A stretch of DNA of 64,000 bases from the NCBI GenBank assembly GCA_902583455.1, contig CACHVY010000001.1, forward strand, positions 248,001 to 312,000, read 5' to 3'. Shown piece by piece: positions 45,903-56,749 of this stretch. The translations under genes and the position numbers were made by a program. The notes under the pieces are model-generated. The model did not search any database and was not told where the DNA came from. It was given only the letters and a program-made list of their open reading frames with translations. The first letter of the stretch is position 1, and each line of letters opens with the position of its first letter. This stretch comes from an uncultured Pelagibacteraceae bacterium (GTDB lineage Bacteria > Pseudomonadota > Alphaproteobacteria > Pelagibacterales > Pelagibacteraceae).

Positions 45903-46643
45903 TTTTATAATCGGCTTTTTCTCTTTTGGAAAACAAATAATATTTTCTTTAAGTTGAAAATAGAAATAATCGTTATTGTCAAGTAGAACTATTAGTTTTT
46001 TAAACACATCATGATTTATATGAACGTATTCTGAAATTATGATAGGTCTAAAATTTGAATTCATAAATAAATCGTTCAAAATAAATCCATCATATCCTTC
46101 AGCATCAATTAATAGTAAATCCAAAGAAGTAAAGTATTTGTTAATTAAATTAGAAATATTCTCAGTTTGAACTTTTTCTTTTACTATGTGAGAAGATTTA
46201 ACTCCATGACTTTTTAAATGTTTAATATCAAATGAATTAATACCAAAAATATGTTCATCGTACTTATCAATTTTTGATTTATCAACCTTGTATAGATACT
46301 TAATTTGATTTCCTACGCTAATAGCTAAATTTTCAAAAATTATATTATTAAAATCTTTATAATTTTTTTTTAAGTCTTCAAAGTAATCTTTTACCGGTTC
46401 GACCAAAACTGTTTTAGGTAAATATTTTTTGATATACTTGTTTATATAATCAAATCTTAATCCATCGTTCGCACCAATCTGAATTAAACTATTAATATTT
46501 TTGTTTTCGAATAAAAAATTCAATATTTCATTGAGCGAAATAAACTCATTATTATCTAATAATCTATTATTCTTAATAAAGTCTTTACTAATTATTTTAT
46601 ATCCAAAAAGACCAACTAATTTCTTCAATAATTTAAATTGCAT
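45888..46643 (-). CDS. FkbM family methyltransferase
   Basis: A 251-aa SAM-dependent methyltransferase. The SAM-binding motif is IQIGANDGLRFDYI, followed by VLVEPVKDYFEDLKKNY and the downstream DLLLIDAEGYDGFIL motif that marks the FkbM family. FkbM proteins O-methylate sugars in surface glycans and natural products. It is the only leftward gene of the glycan cluster and diverges from the 46727 gene. Confidence 0.85.
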   Translation of the reverse strand: MQFKLLKKLVGLFGYKIISKDFIKNNRLLDNNEFISLNEILNFLFENKNINSLIQIGANDGLRFDYINKYIKKYLPKTVLVEPVKDYFEDLKKNYKDFNNIIFENLAISVGNQIKYLYKVDKSKIDKYDEHIFGINSFDIKHLKSHGVKSSHIVKEKVQTENISNLINKYFTSLDLLLIDAEGYDGFILNDLFMNSNFRPIIISEYVHINHDVFKKLIVLLDNNDYFYFQLKENIICFPKEKKPIIKLFNQ

Positions 46644-46726
46644 TTTGATATTATGTTTAACTTAACTTATTATATATAAGGAGTAAATTTAAGATATATT
46701 TTTATATTATTAATTGATTTTAAACT

Positions 46727-47356
46727 ATGTCAGATTATTTTAGAAAAAAATTTTGGAAACATATTAATCGTCGGTCTTTAAATAATTGGCATAAAAGAAA
46801 TTTTTCTTCTCCATCTCCAGAATTTGTTAAGCACCAGGTTATAAAAAAATACAATCTTCAAAAGTCATTATGGATTGAGACTGGAACATACTATGGCGAT
46901 ACAACAAAGATACTGTCAGATATAGCAGAAAAAGTAATTTCGATTGAATTAGATAAAAGATTATATGATTTAGCCATTAAAAAATTTGAAAATTCGAAAA
47001 AAATTAATGTTATTAATGGTGAGAGCCAAAATTTACTTCAAGATATATTAAAAAATGAGAGTTACAAAAATTTGTGCTTATTTTTAGATGCCCATACATG
47101 CTTAGATCATATAACAAATAAATTAATATCAAAAAATGAAACTTTGGAAACTCCTATTATGATAGAATTGAATATTATAGAAAGTTATATAAAAAAATTT
47201 AATAATGTTAATATACTAATTGATGATATCAGGTTGTTTGATGGCAAAACTAAAAATTATCCTAACATAAATGAAATTGTAGACTGGGCAAGAAAAAATA
47301 ATTCAAGTTGGTTTATTGAACACGATATATTTATAATTAACTATAAAGCTAATTGA
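46727..47356 (+). CDS. Predicted SAM-dependent methyltransferase-like protein
   Basis: A 209-aa protein with a Rossmann-like core: WIETGTYYGDTTKIL as glycine-poor motif I, then VISIELDKRLYDLAIKKF, LFLDAHT and ILIDDIRLF. This fits class I methyltransferases found near glycan genes, but the usual GxGxG is reduced to TGTYYGD. The exact substrate is unknown. Its TGA is followed directly by the GTG start of the next gene. Confidence 0.65.
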   Translation: MSDYFRKKFWKHINRRSLNNWHKRNFSSPSPEFVKHQVIKKYNLQKSLWIETGTYYGDTTKILSDIAEKVISIELDKRLYDLAIKKFENSKKINVINGESQNLLQDILKNESYKNLCLFLDAHTCLDHITNKLISKNETLETPIMIELNIIESYIKKFNNVNILIDDIRLFDGKTKNYPNINEIVDWARKNNSSWFIEHDIFIINYKAN

Positions 47357-48205
47357 GTGAACTTAAGAACTTTTTATAAAATATTTTATAAGCATAGAAT
47401 TGCTAAAGCTTCTTTTTTTTTAAGAATCTATAATTTTATAGTGGTACCTTTTAAGTACTTGCATAATATTTTCTTTTTTGAAAAAAAAGTCAATCTTGAT
47501 GAACATAAAATTAAATTTCCAAATTTAGGTAAAAAAAATTTAAATAGTTTATTTGAGTATTTTAACAGTGACAAAGGAGAGTCTTTTATAAACCAATACT
47601 TACAACCAGCCAAAAAAAATAAGATTAAGATTAAAGCTCATGGATATGCTAAAATTTATGAAAATGTATTTGTTAATTTAAAAAATACTCGCATAAATAT
47701 TCTAGAATTGGGATCGTTTTATGGTAATGCTGCTGCAGCTTTTTATTTCTATTTTGATAAAGCATATATATATAGTGGAGATATCTATCCAGATTTATTT
47801 AAATATAAATCTAATCGAATAAAAAACTTTTATGTTGATTCTTCATCAAGAAATTCATTGAGCAAAAATTTGCTAAGCAAAAAAAATAATTTCGATATTA
47901 TTATAGAAGATGCAAGCCACATGCTAAAAGATCAAATACTGTCATTATTTATGCTATTTCCTTTACTAAAATCAGGGGGTGTATTTATAGTGGAAGAATT
48001 GGATTTTCCTGAAACTAGAGACGACATGAAAATAAATCAAACCAAACCAGACTTAAAACAAATTCTAAAAAATATTTTGAATAATTTAGATTTCAATTCA
48101 ATCTATATAAATGAGGAAGAAAAAAAATATTTTTTAGAAAATTTTTTATCAATTGAAATTAAAAAAGGTAATTTTAATGAAATTGCGATAATTAAAAAGA
48201 GATGA
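47357..48205 (+). CDS. Predicted class I SAM-dependent methyltransferase
   Basis: A 282-aa protein starting with GTG immediately after the preceding stop. The core reads NILELGSFYGNAAAAFY, then YSGDIYPDLF, IIIEDASHMLKDQIL and LLKSGGVFIVEELDF, a methyltransferase pattern like that of macrocin/sugar O-methyltransferases. It probably modifies a cell-surface sugar (inference from context). It overlaps the next gene by 4 nt. Confidence 0.72.
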   Translation: MNLRTFYKIFYKHRIAKASFFLRIYNFIVVPFKYLHNIFFFEKKVNLDEHKIKFPNLGKKNLNSLFEYFNSDKGESFINQYLQPAKKNKIKIKAHGYAKIYENVFVNLKNTRINILELGSFYGNAAAAFYFYFDKAYIYSGDIYPDLFKYKSNRIKNFYVDSSSRNSLSKNLLSKKNNFDIIIEDASHMLKDQILSLFMLFPLLKSGGVFIVEELDFPETRDDMKINQTKPDLKQILKNILNNLDFNSIYINEEEKKYFLENFLSIEIKKGNFNEIAIIKKR

Positions 48206-49002
48206 GACCTATCAATTTTTTTTGTGTAACCGATAAAAAAGTAAATTTTCTTACTAAAAATAATCACAATTTATGTTGGGTGGGCAAAGAGGATCCACCA
48301 GAAAATTATTTGAAGTGTGATACAGGCGATAATATATATTATAAAGAAAAATATTATTCAGAATTAACTTTTCACTATTGGTATTGGAAAAATTTATTAA
48401 ACAAAGCTGATAAAAATAGTTGGATAGGTTTTTGTCAAAAAAGAAGATATTTTATAAATACAGACAAAACGTATTTAGTAAATCAATCAAATCTTGGCAA
48501 TTTCTTATTTGATGAGGCCCCTTTAGAGTGGGAAAACTATGATGTTCTAATTTGCAAACCTTTAAATGTATCAGGTGTAAAGAAAATGAAAATTTTTAAA
48601 AGAGGTTTTAAAAATCTCATGAAAGATCCATCTATTTTGTTTAATAAAAAAAAACAAAACCTTTATTTACATTTCGATATGCACCATGGTTATGGCAACT
48701 TAAAAAAAGCGATTGGTTTACTAGATGAAAAAAATAGAGATGATTTTTTAAATTTTATGAAAAATAATAATTCTTTCAATCCTCATATAATGTTTATCTC
48801 TAAACCAGAAATTATTAAAAAATGGTTTGATAATTTATTTCCTTGGTTAAAAGCTTGTGAACAAAAGTTCGAATTTAAAAATTTGATAGGTTACGATACA
48901 GGAAGATTATTTGCATACTTGTCAGAAAGATATCTATCCTATTGGTTTAAAAAAAATTATCGTTTTAAAGAAATTAATTGGGTTCAATTAGATAATTTTT
49001 AA
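48202..49002 (+). CDS. DUF4422-like putative glycosyltransferase
   Basis: A 266-aa protein with YYSELTFHYWYWKNLL followed by WIGFCQKRRYFI, close to the YWxWKN...GLxHYRRYF pattern of DUF4422 proteins, which occur in capsule/LPS clusters as putative glycosyltransferases. The usual HYRRY His-Tyr is replaced by QKRRY. The stop lies just before tRNA-Ser, which starts 1 nt later. Last gene of the glycan cluster. Confidence 0.7.
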   Translation: MRPINFFCVTDKKVNFLTKNNHNLCWVGKEDPPENYLKCDTGDNIYYKEKYYSELTFHYWYWKNLLNKADKNSWIGFCQKRRYFINTDKTYLVNQSNLGNFLFDEAPLEWENYDVLICKPLNVSGVKKMKIFKRGFKNLMKDPSILFNKKKQNLYLHFDMHHGYGNLKKAIGLLDEKNRDDFLNFMKNNNSFNPHIMFISKPEIIKKWFDNLFPWLKACEQKFEFKNLIGYDTGRLFAYLSERYLSYWFKKNYRFKEINWVQLDNF

Positions 49003-49003
49003 A

Positions 49004-49093
49004 GGAGAGATGGCCGAGTGGTTTAAGGCGCACGCTTGGAAAGCGTGTTAAGGGGTAACTCTTTCGTGGGTTCGAATCCCACTCTCTCCGCCA
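49004..49093 (+). tRNA. tRNA-Ser (anticodon GGA), attachment site
   Basis: A 90-nt class II tRNA with acceptor GGAGAGA/TCTCTCC, D-loop GAGTGGTTTAAGGC, anticodon stem CACGC/GCGTG with loop TTGGAAA (anticodon GGA), long variable arm, T-arm GTGGGTTCGAATCCCAC and encoded CCA. Its 3' 74 nt are repeated in decayed form at 50386-50459, so it is the intact target at the left end of a small integrated element. Confidence 0.96.
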
Positions 49094-49096
49094 TTT
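49020..49096 (+). repeat. attL-like direct repeat (3' part of tRNA-Ser)
   Basis: These 77 nt recur at 50386-50462 with three mismatches (G/T in the anticodon stem, T/C in the variable arm, G/T in the T-stem). They span the D-loop to just past the CCA end, the usual core used by tRNA-targeting tyrosine integrases. Confidence 0.85.
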
Positions 49097-49138
49097 ATTT
49101 GGTGTTTTATAATTTTCAAAATAACGTTAAGATCTATT

Positions 49139-49163
49139 TTGTCGTCATCTTGTCGTCACTAGA
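49139..49163 (+). repeat. Left internal arm-like repeat (doubled TTGTCGTC)
   Basis: Two TTGTCGTC octamers 11 nt apart (start to start) followed by ACTAGA. The same 25 nt with one change occurs at 50302-50326. It lies 42 nt inside the left attachment repeat. Confidence 0.8.
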
Positions 49164-49190
49164 GGAAAACTATTAAGAATAATAAATTTT

Positions 49191-50054
49191 ATGCTTGGAG
49201 GAATTTACATAGCTTACAATACTAGAGATAAGGGTAAAGATTTATTTAAAGTTGGAAAAACTAAAAATTTTAAGAATAGACTTGAAAGTCTGAATACATC
49301 TGGAGTAGTAGGCAATATTAAATACTTAGAAACATTTCCTCTTGATAACAGTTTAGAAATTCTTGAAAAAAAAATTCATCATGAAATCTCCAGAAAATAC
49401 CCTCGTGAAAAAGGGAAAGAATGGTTTCACTGTCCATCTGAAATAATAATTGAAATAATAAAAAAAGTTATAAACCCTAGCAATAATTTAAAAATTGATA
49501 AGGAGCATTTAAATAATGAAATATTTCAATTTTTAATAAATGATCCAAATCTAGACTTAGTGAAAATCTCATTATTTGCAAATCAACATAATTGGCCTTG
49601 TCATATTGGATCAGGTTTAACGCCATACCATAATTGGGAAAGAGCGTTTTATATTTTAGCAAACAAAGAATTAGAGATTAATAATAGAAATTTATTTAAA
49701 TACTTAAGACTTAGAAATAGCCTTTATGAAAATAATTTAAAAGAATTTCCAGATTATTGTAATTTTTTACAGGATTTACAAAACAAAATAAGAAAAACAA
49801 ACTTAAGAAGGTATATAAATGAAACAAGTTTTTATTTTCAGCCAAATCGCGATAATCTTAAACACCTTGGAATGGCAATTTGGCTTTTAGAACCTCTTGA
49901 AAAAATAAACAAAGTTTTAACTATAGAGTGGGGCTCTCAAATTAAACAAATTTTAAATAATAATAATATAGTATGGCGAGAAGGGTATTTAAGATATTCA
50001 GATTTAGAAATTATGGAAAAGTTTTTAGAGGTTAGACGAGACAATAGAATTTAA
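49191..50054 (+). CDS. T5orf172/GIY-YIG-like domain protein
   Basis: A 287-aa protein. Residues 1-95 resemble the T5orf172/MUG113 branch of GIY-YIG nucleases: GGIYIAYNT at the start, FKVGKTKNFKNRLESLN, ILEKKIHHEIS and GKEWFHC. This domain is common in phage and mobile-element proteins. Residues about 110-287 have no recognised domain but include a Trp/His-rich segment near 133-150 and a helical C-terminus. It is the main cargo of the tRNA-Ser element. Nuclease activity is an inference from the domain; whether it acts in defence or mobilisation is unknown. Confidence 0.75.
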   Translation: MLGGIYIAYNTRDKGKDLFKVGKTKNFKNRLESLNTSGVVGNIKYLETFPLDNSLEILEKKIHHEISRKYPREKGKEWFHCPSEIIIEIIKKVINPSNNLKIDKEHLNNEIFQFLINDPNLDLVKISLFANQHNWPCHIGSGLTPYHNWERAFYILANKELEINNRNLFKYLRLRNSLYENNLKEFPDYCNFLQDLQNKIRKTNLRRYINETSFYFQPNRDNLKHLGMAIWLLEPLEKINKVLTIEWGSQIKQILNNNNIVWREGYLRYSDLEIMEKFLEVRRDNRI

Positions 50055-50143
50055 AAACCTAGAAGCAATTTAACAATATAAAACAACCCAAAACACAAAA
50101 TTATAAATAAAATAGTTCCAGATAAAAATTGCCAAATAAACAC
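50051..50143 (-). CDS. Candidate 30-aa hydrophobic peptide in the element
   Basis: A reverse-strand frame from a GTG at 50143: MFIWQFLSG followed by a strongly hydrophobic stretch ending in VKLLLGF, one transmembrane helix. It overlaps the T5orf172 stop by 4 nt. It has the look of a small membrane peptide or toxin-like ORF, but GTG start, lack of a ribosome binding site and T-rich base composition make it uncertain. Confidence 0.2.
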   Translation of the reverse strand: MFIWQFLSGTILFIILCFGLFYIVKLLLGF

Positions 50144-50170
50144 ATTAAGAGTATATGTTATTATTGTAAA

Positions 50171-50299
50171 ATGACAATCATTGAAAAATATCTTAAAAAA
50201 ACCCTTGAGAAATATAAATCAAAAAACAAATTTAAATTTGAAGAAACGTATTTAAAACAATTTTTAGATATTCTCAAAAAGTCAAAAAAAGCTAAATAA
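50171..50299 (+). CDS. Candidate 42-aa basic helical protein in the element
   Basis: A frame from the ATG at 50171: MTIIEKYLKKTLEKYKSK, then FKFEETYLKQFLDILKKSKKAK and TAA just 2 nt before the right arm-like repeat. It is predicted to be mostly helical and strongly basic with a basic tail, so DNA binding is conceivable. No family is recognised. With the T5orf172 gene it fills most of the element. Confidence 0.45.
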   Translation: MTIIEKYLKKTLEKYKSKNKFKFEETYLKQFLDILKKSKKAK

Positions 50300-50301
50300 T
50301 C

Positions 50302-50326
50302 TTGTCGTCGTCTTGTCGTCACTAGA
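50302..50326 (+). repeat. Right internal arm-like repeat (doubled TTGTCGTC)
   Basis: Matches 49139-49163 at 24 of 25 positions, in the same orientation, and lies 59 nt inside the right attachment repeat. In a circular form the two copies would lie on either side of the joined tRNA core. Confidence 0.8.
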
Positions 50327-50385
50327 ATTAAATCCTGAAAATTTAAAAAAAATAAACAAGTATAATCAATACAAGTAAACCGTGC

Positions 50386-50462
50386 GGTTTAAGGCGCACG
50401 CTTGGAAAGCTTGTTAAGGGGCAACTCTTTCGTGGTTTCGAATCCCACTCTCTCCGCCATTT
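50386..50462 (+). pseudogene. Decayed 3' copy of tRNA-Ser (attR-like)
   Basis: A partial tRNA-Ser lacking the acceptor 5' strand and the start of the D-arm. It carries mismatches in the anticodon stem (GCTTG against CACGC) and the T-stem (GTGGTTTCGAATCCCAC), so it cannot be a working tRNA. It retains the CCA end and a few bases beyond. It marks the right boundary of the element. Confidence 0.88.
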
Positions 50463-52681
<2,219 letters not shown>

Positions 52682-52686
52682 ATCTT

Positions 52687-53967
52687 ATGGAAACAACTTC
52701 TGTTTCTAACATTTACTCTTTAAACAAGTCTACTTATATTAATTTGAGATGGATTGGTATAATTGGACAGTTCTTGACTATCAATATTGTTTATTTCATT
52801 TTTAAGTTTCAATTCAATATTTATTTAACAAATTTAATAGTATTTTTAGGAGTTATTTCAAATCTAATCTTAGTTTATTTTTATCAAAAAAATATCCTAT
52901 CAAATAAGGCTTCATTTACATTTTTATTGGTAGATATCTTACAATTAGGTTCTTTAATTTATCTTACTGGAGGAATTCTTAATCCATTTTCAATATTTTT
53001 AATTATTCCAAGTGTTTTTTCTTCATCTAATCTTGATTTAAAAGCAAGCTTAACACTTATTTGTTTAACTATTTTATCTATACTTTTGTTGACATTTTAT
53101 CATTTTGAATTGACTTATCCTAGCTCAAATAAAATTTTGGTTAATAACTTTTATTATTATGCAATTCCAACCTCACTCATAATAGCCTTAATATTCTTAA
53201 ATTATTTTGCTATTACATTTGGCAGAGAATCGATATTAAGAAAAGAGGCCTTAGATAAATTAGAGCAAGTTATTGCAAAGGAACATGAATTAGTATCACT
53301 TGGAGGTCAAGCCGCAGCAGCAGCTCACTCGTTAAACACACCTCTCTCCACGATAAAAGTTATATCGCAAGATATGTATAAACAATTTAAGGATCAAAAA
53401 GATATAAAAAAAGACATTGAATTATTAGTTAGCCAAGTAGAAAGATGTGGTCAAATTTTGAAAAAATTATCTTTAAATCCATCTCAAGAAGATGATTTTA
53501 TAAATCAGGAATTATCCATTTCAGAATATGTCACAGAGATCATTAAATCCTTCAGAGAAATATCAGATAAACAATTTATAATCAATTTAAGTCAAGATGC
53601 TAATTCTTTTAAAATTTCAAAAATAATCGAAATTATATATGGAATTAGAAATTTTATTGGTAATGCAAATAAATTTGCTAAAAAAAAAATATATGTGTCT
53701 GTTAAAAGTAATAATGAAAACACTGAAATTTCAATTGAAGATGATGGAGATGGATATCCAAAAGATATTCTAGGGAAAATTGGTGAACCCTATATTAAAT
53801 CCTCATCCCATAAAGACAATAGTAAATCAGGTTTAGGTTTAGGCATCTTTATTGGTAAAACCTTATTAGAAAGAAATAAAGCCAAAGTTATTTGCAGAAA
53901 CTCAAAAACAAGACTTGGTGCAGAGGTAATAATTAGTTGGAAAAATCCTTTTTTGAAAGATATTTAG
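52687..53967 (+). CDS. regB: RegB/PrrB/ActS-type redox-responsive sensor histidine kinase
   Basis: A 426-aa kinase with about six N-terminal transmembrane helices (residues about 18-180). It carries TGGILNPF, the GGxxNPF quinone-binding motif of RegB. The H-box [18 protein letters not shown] has the phospho-acceptor His214 and resembles RegB AAAAAHELGTPL; Cys in VERCGQIL lies where the redox-active Cys of RegB sits. The ATPase domain ends with SGLGLGIFI. RegB controls respiratory and carbon genes with RegA; regA is not adjacent here. Its stop overlaps the convergent cobT by 4 nt. Confidence 0.87.
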   Translation: METTSVSNIYSLNKSTYINLRWIGIIGQFLTINIVYFIFKFQFNIYLTNLIVFLGVISNLILVYFYQKNILSNKASFTFLLVDILQLGSLIYLTGGILNPFSIFLIIPSVFSSSNLDLKASLTLICLTILSILLLTFYHFELTYPSSNKILVNNFYYYAIPTSLIIALIFLNYFAITFGRESILRKEALDKLEQVIAKEHELVSLGGQAAAAAHSLNTPLSTIKVISQDMYKQFKDQKDIKKDIELLVSQVERCGQILKKLSLNPSQEDDFINQELSISEYVTEIIKSFREISDKQFIINLSQDANSFKISKIIEIIYGIRNFIGNANKFAKKKIYVSVKSNNENTEISIEDDGDGYPKDILGKIGEPYIKSSSHKDNSKSGLGLGIFIGKTLLERNKAKVICRNSKTRLGAEVIISWKNPFLKDI

Positions 53968-55775
53968 TGATAAGTTTTTTTTTTGGTTTTATTCTCAAAT
54001 AATTGACTTAATTGCTTTATCATTACATCACCAAGCTCTTGAACATCTGTAATTTTTATAGCTTTTTTATAATAACGGGACACGTCATGACCTATACCTA
54101 TAGCTAAAATTTCAAAATCTTTATTGTCTTGAATATTTTTAACAACTTTTTTCAAATGTTTTTCTAAAAAATCACCGGAGTTTACTGATAATGTGGAGTC
54201 ATCAACAGGTGCTCCATCAGAAATTACCATTAAAATTTTTCTCTCTTCTTTTCTTTTTTTAAGCCTATTAAACGCCCAAAGTATCGCTTCACCATCTATG
54301 TTTTCTTTAAGTAATCCTTCCTTCAGCATAAGGCCTAAATTCTTTTTAGATTGCCTCCAATTAGAATCTGCGCTTTTATAAATTATGTGTCTTAAATCGT
54401 TTAATCGTCCTGGATACTGAGGTTTTCCATTTTTATTCCACTCTTCTCTAGATTCACCACCTTTCCAATTTTTTGTAGTAAAACCCAAAATTTCCACTTT
54501 GACATTACATCTTTCTAGTGTTCTAGATAAAATGTCCGCACATAATGCTGCAATAGTTATTGGTCTTCCCCGCATTGAACCAGAATTGTCAATTAATAAG
54601 GTCACTATTGTATCTTTAAATTCAAAATCCTTTTCTTTTTTAAAAGAAAGAGAATTTTGGGGATCTATTATAATTCTTGTTAGTTTAGAACTATCCAATA
54701 AGCCCTCTTCAAGATCGTACTCCCATGATCGATTTTGTATTGCCAACAATTGTCTCTGTAATTTATTAGCTAATTTGGTAATTAAATCTTGAAAATTAAT
54801 CAGCTGTTGATCGAGGTTTTTTCTTAATCGTAAAATCTCCTCATCTTTCTCTAAAGTTTCCGCTTTTGCAGTTTCATCAAACTTTGAGGTAAAAACCCTA
54901 TATTCGATGTTCCTTTTATTAATATTTAGTTTTTGAGTAACTCTCTCTAGACTTTCACCTATCTCATCAGATTGTTCAGAATCTTCTTCCATTCTAAATT
55001 GGTTTACATCATATTCAGTTTCAACACTTAATTGATCTTCACTTGCTTTATCTTGACTTTCTTGTTTATCGTTATTTTCCTCATCTTTAGGAGTATCGTT
55101 ATTTGATTGATTTTGATTATCTTGGTTTTGATTACTTTCCTGATTTTGATCATTTTCAAAAATATTCATTTTTTCAAGTAACTGTGAAAATTTTGAATTA
55201 TAATTTTCTTGGTTTTCAAGACTTTCTATTAAATAATTAAGATGATTATTAAAATTTTTATCAAAATCTTTTCTCCAGTAACTGAGAATTTTCAGGGAAA
55301 TTTTATTTAATTTAAGCTTAAAAAATTTTTCAATCATATATAGCTCAAATGCGTCAAGGACATTCACGTCTTTTTTAGTATTAATATTTTCGCTATTTTT
55401 GTTGTATATTTTTTGGTAATAATTATTTTCAAGATTTTTTTTTATACCATTTAACATATTCGAACCAAGCATTTCGCATCTAATTTTTTCAGATAATTCA
55501 TAAATTTTTCTTAAGGCTGGATTTTTAGGTTGATTTTCAATGAAAATACCATTGTCAGAAAATCTAAGTTTCAATGCTTTTGAGTCAGTATTCGCTCTTA
55601 ATCTAATATAGTCATTTTTAGATTTTAAATCTTTAATCTCAGAAAAATCTAATGTTTTAATTTTCAAATCTTTATTTTTTGAATTTTTGTCTTCTATATG
55701 ATTTGAAATTACTTTGAAGGTTGAAGTCAGGGCTTGTTTAATTTGTTCTTCTAGAATTTCTCTTTTTTTTTCCAT
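53964..55775 (-). CDS. cobT: CobT-like cobaltochelatase subunit (VWA domain)
   Basis: A 603-aa CobT-family protein. The N-terminal helical region is followed by a low-complexity Gln/Asn/Glu-rich stretch (about residues 210-275) and a C-terminal von Willebrand A domain with the MIDAS motif [13 protein letters not shown]. CobT with CobS chaperones cobalt insertion by CobN in aerobic B12 synthesis. No cobN or other cobalamin genes are in the window, and SAR11 is known to depend on external B12 or its absence, so a different role is likely. It follows cobS by 5 bp. Confidence 0.88.
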   Translation of the reverse strand: MEKKREILEEQIKQALTSTFKVISNHIEDKNSKNKDLKIKTLDFSEIKDLKSKNDYIRLRANTDSKALKLRFSDNGIFIENQPKNPALRKIYELSEKIRCEMLGSNMLNGIKKNLENNYYQKIYNKNSENINTKKDVNVLDAFELYMIEKFFKLKLNKISLKILSYWRKDFDKNFNNHLNYLIESLENQENYNSKFSQLLEKMNIFENDQNQESNQNQDNQNQSNNDTPKDEENNDKQESQDKASEDQLSVETEYDVNQFRMEEDSEQSDEIGESLERVTQKLNINKRNIEYRVFTSKFDETAKAETLEKDEEILRLRKNLDQQLINFQDLITKLANKLQRQLLAIQNRSWEYDLEEGLLDSSKLTRIIIDPQNSLSFKKEKDFEFKDTIVTLLIDNSGSMRGRPITIAALCADILSRTLERCNVKVEILGFTTKNWKGGESREEWNKNGKPQYPGRLNDLRHIIYKSADSNWRQSKKNLGLMLKEGLLKENIDGEAILWAFNRLKKRKEERKILMVISDGAPVDDSTLSVNSGDFLEKHLKKVVKNIQDNKDFEILAIGIGHDVSRYYKKAIKITDVQELGDVMIKQLSQLFENKTKKKTYH

Positions 55776-55780
55776 GAGAT

Positions 55781-56749
55781 TTAGGAATTAATGAGTGATT
55801 CTTGTAAATCTTCTCCAAAACATCTTTGATAATACTCAGAAATAATATTTTTTTCAGACTCATCGCATTTATTTAAAAAAGTAACCCTAAATGCATATCC
55901 TAAATTTTTAAATATTTCAGCATTGTCTGCCCAATGTAATACTGTTCTTGGACTCATAACAGTTGAGATATCTCCAGCAATAAAACCTTTTCTAGTTAAA
56001 GTAGCTACTTTAATCATATTTGAAATTTTTTCTTTACCCTCAGCATTATTATAAGACTTGTTTTTAGCTAAAATGATCTCCATTTCTTTTTCAAGACTTA
56101 GATAATTTAAAGTAGTGACTATGTTCCATCTATCCATTTGACCCTGGTTTATTTGTTGTGTGCCATGGTAAAGACCTGAGGTATCTCCCAATCCAACAGT
56201 GTTAGAGGTAGCAAAAAGTCTGAAATATTTATTTTGCTTAATAACTTTATTTTTATCAAGCAAAGTAAAGTTTCCTTCTGCTTCCAAAATTCTTTGAATA
56301 ACAAACATAACATCTGGTCTTCCAGCGTCATATTCATCAAAAACTAAAGCAACAGGGTTTTGAATTGACCAAGGCAAAATACCTTCTTGGAATTCTGTAA
56401 TTTGTTTTCCATCTTTTAATTTAATAGCATCTTTGCCTATAAGATCTATTCTACTTATGTGACTATCTAAATTTACTCTAACACATGGCCAATTAAGTCT
56501 GGCAGCTATTTGTTCTATATGAGTTGATTTTCCTGTTCCATGATAACCTTGGACTAAAACTCTTTTATTAAAAGAAAAACCGGATAATATTGCAATTGTA
56601 GTATCTCTATCAAATTTATAATTTTTATCTATTTCTGGAACAAATTCATTTTTTTTCTCAAAAGCATCAACTTCTAAATTACTGTCAATTCCAAATGTTT
56701 GTTTAACAGATAATTTTATACTTGGTACTATATTCAATTCATTATTCAT
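55781..56749 (-). CDS. cobS: CobS-like cobaltochelatase AAA+ ATPase
   Basis: A 322-aa AAA+ ATPase of the MoxR-like CobS family. Walker [10 protein letters not shown], Walker [16 protein letters not shown] and sensor [10 protein letters not shown] are intact, as is the C-terminal [11 protein letters not shown]. It pairs with the downstream VWA protein CobT, the usual MoxR/VWA arrangement of an ATP-driven remodelling complex. It overlaps the upstream J-domain gene by 4 nt. Confidence 0.92.
   Translation of the reverse strand: MNNELNIVPSIKLSVKQTFGIDSNLEVDAFEKKNEFVPEIDKNYKFDRDTTIAILSGFSFNKRVLVQGYHGTGKSTHIEQIAARLNWPCVRVNLDSHISRIDLIGKDAIKLKDGKQITEFQEGILPWSIQNPVALVFDEYDAGRPDVMFVIQRILEAEGNFTLLDKNKVIKQNKYFRLFATSNTVGLGDTSGLYHGTQQINQGQMDRWNIVTTLNYLSLEKEMEIILAKNKSYNNAEGKEKISNMIKVATLTRKGFIAGDISTVMSPRTVLHWADNAEIFKNLGYAFRVTFLNKCDESEKNIISEYYQRCFGEDLQESLINS

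Larger units (their letters stand above)
49020..50462. mobile_element. Small tRNA-Ser-integrated element without integrase
   Basis: A roughly 1.4-kb unit bounded by the tRNA-Ser 3' repeat and its decayed copy. Inside are a 25-nt repeat near each end (49139-49163 and 50302-50326), a T5orf172/GIY-YIG-like gene, a 42-aa basic ORF and perhaps a 30-aa hydrophobic peptide. No recombinase, replication or capsid gene is present. It is either a deletion remnant of a larger island or a non-autonomous satellite mobilised in trans. Confidence 0.75.

Noticed and set aside
50384..50460. Second functional tRNA-Ser gene
   Set aside because: It lacks the 5' acceptor strand and has mismatches in the anticodon and T stems, so it is an att remnant.
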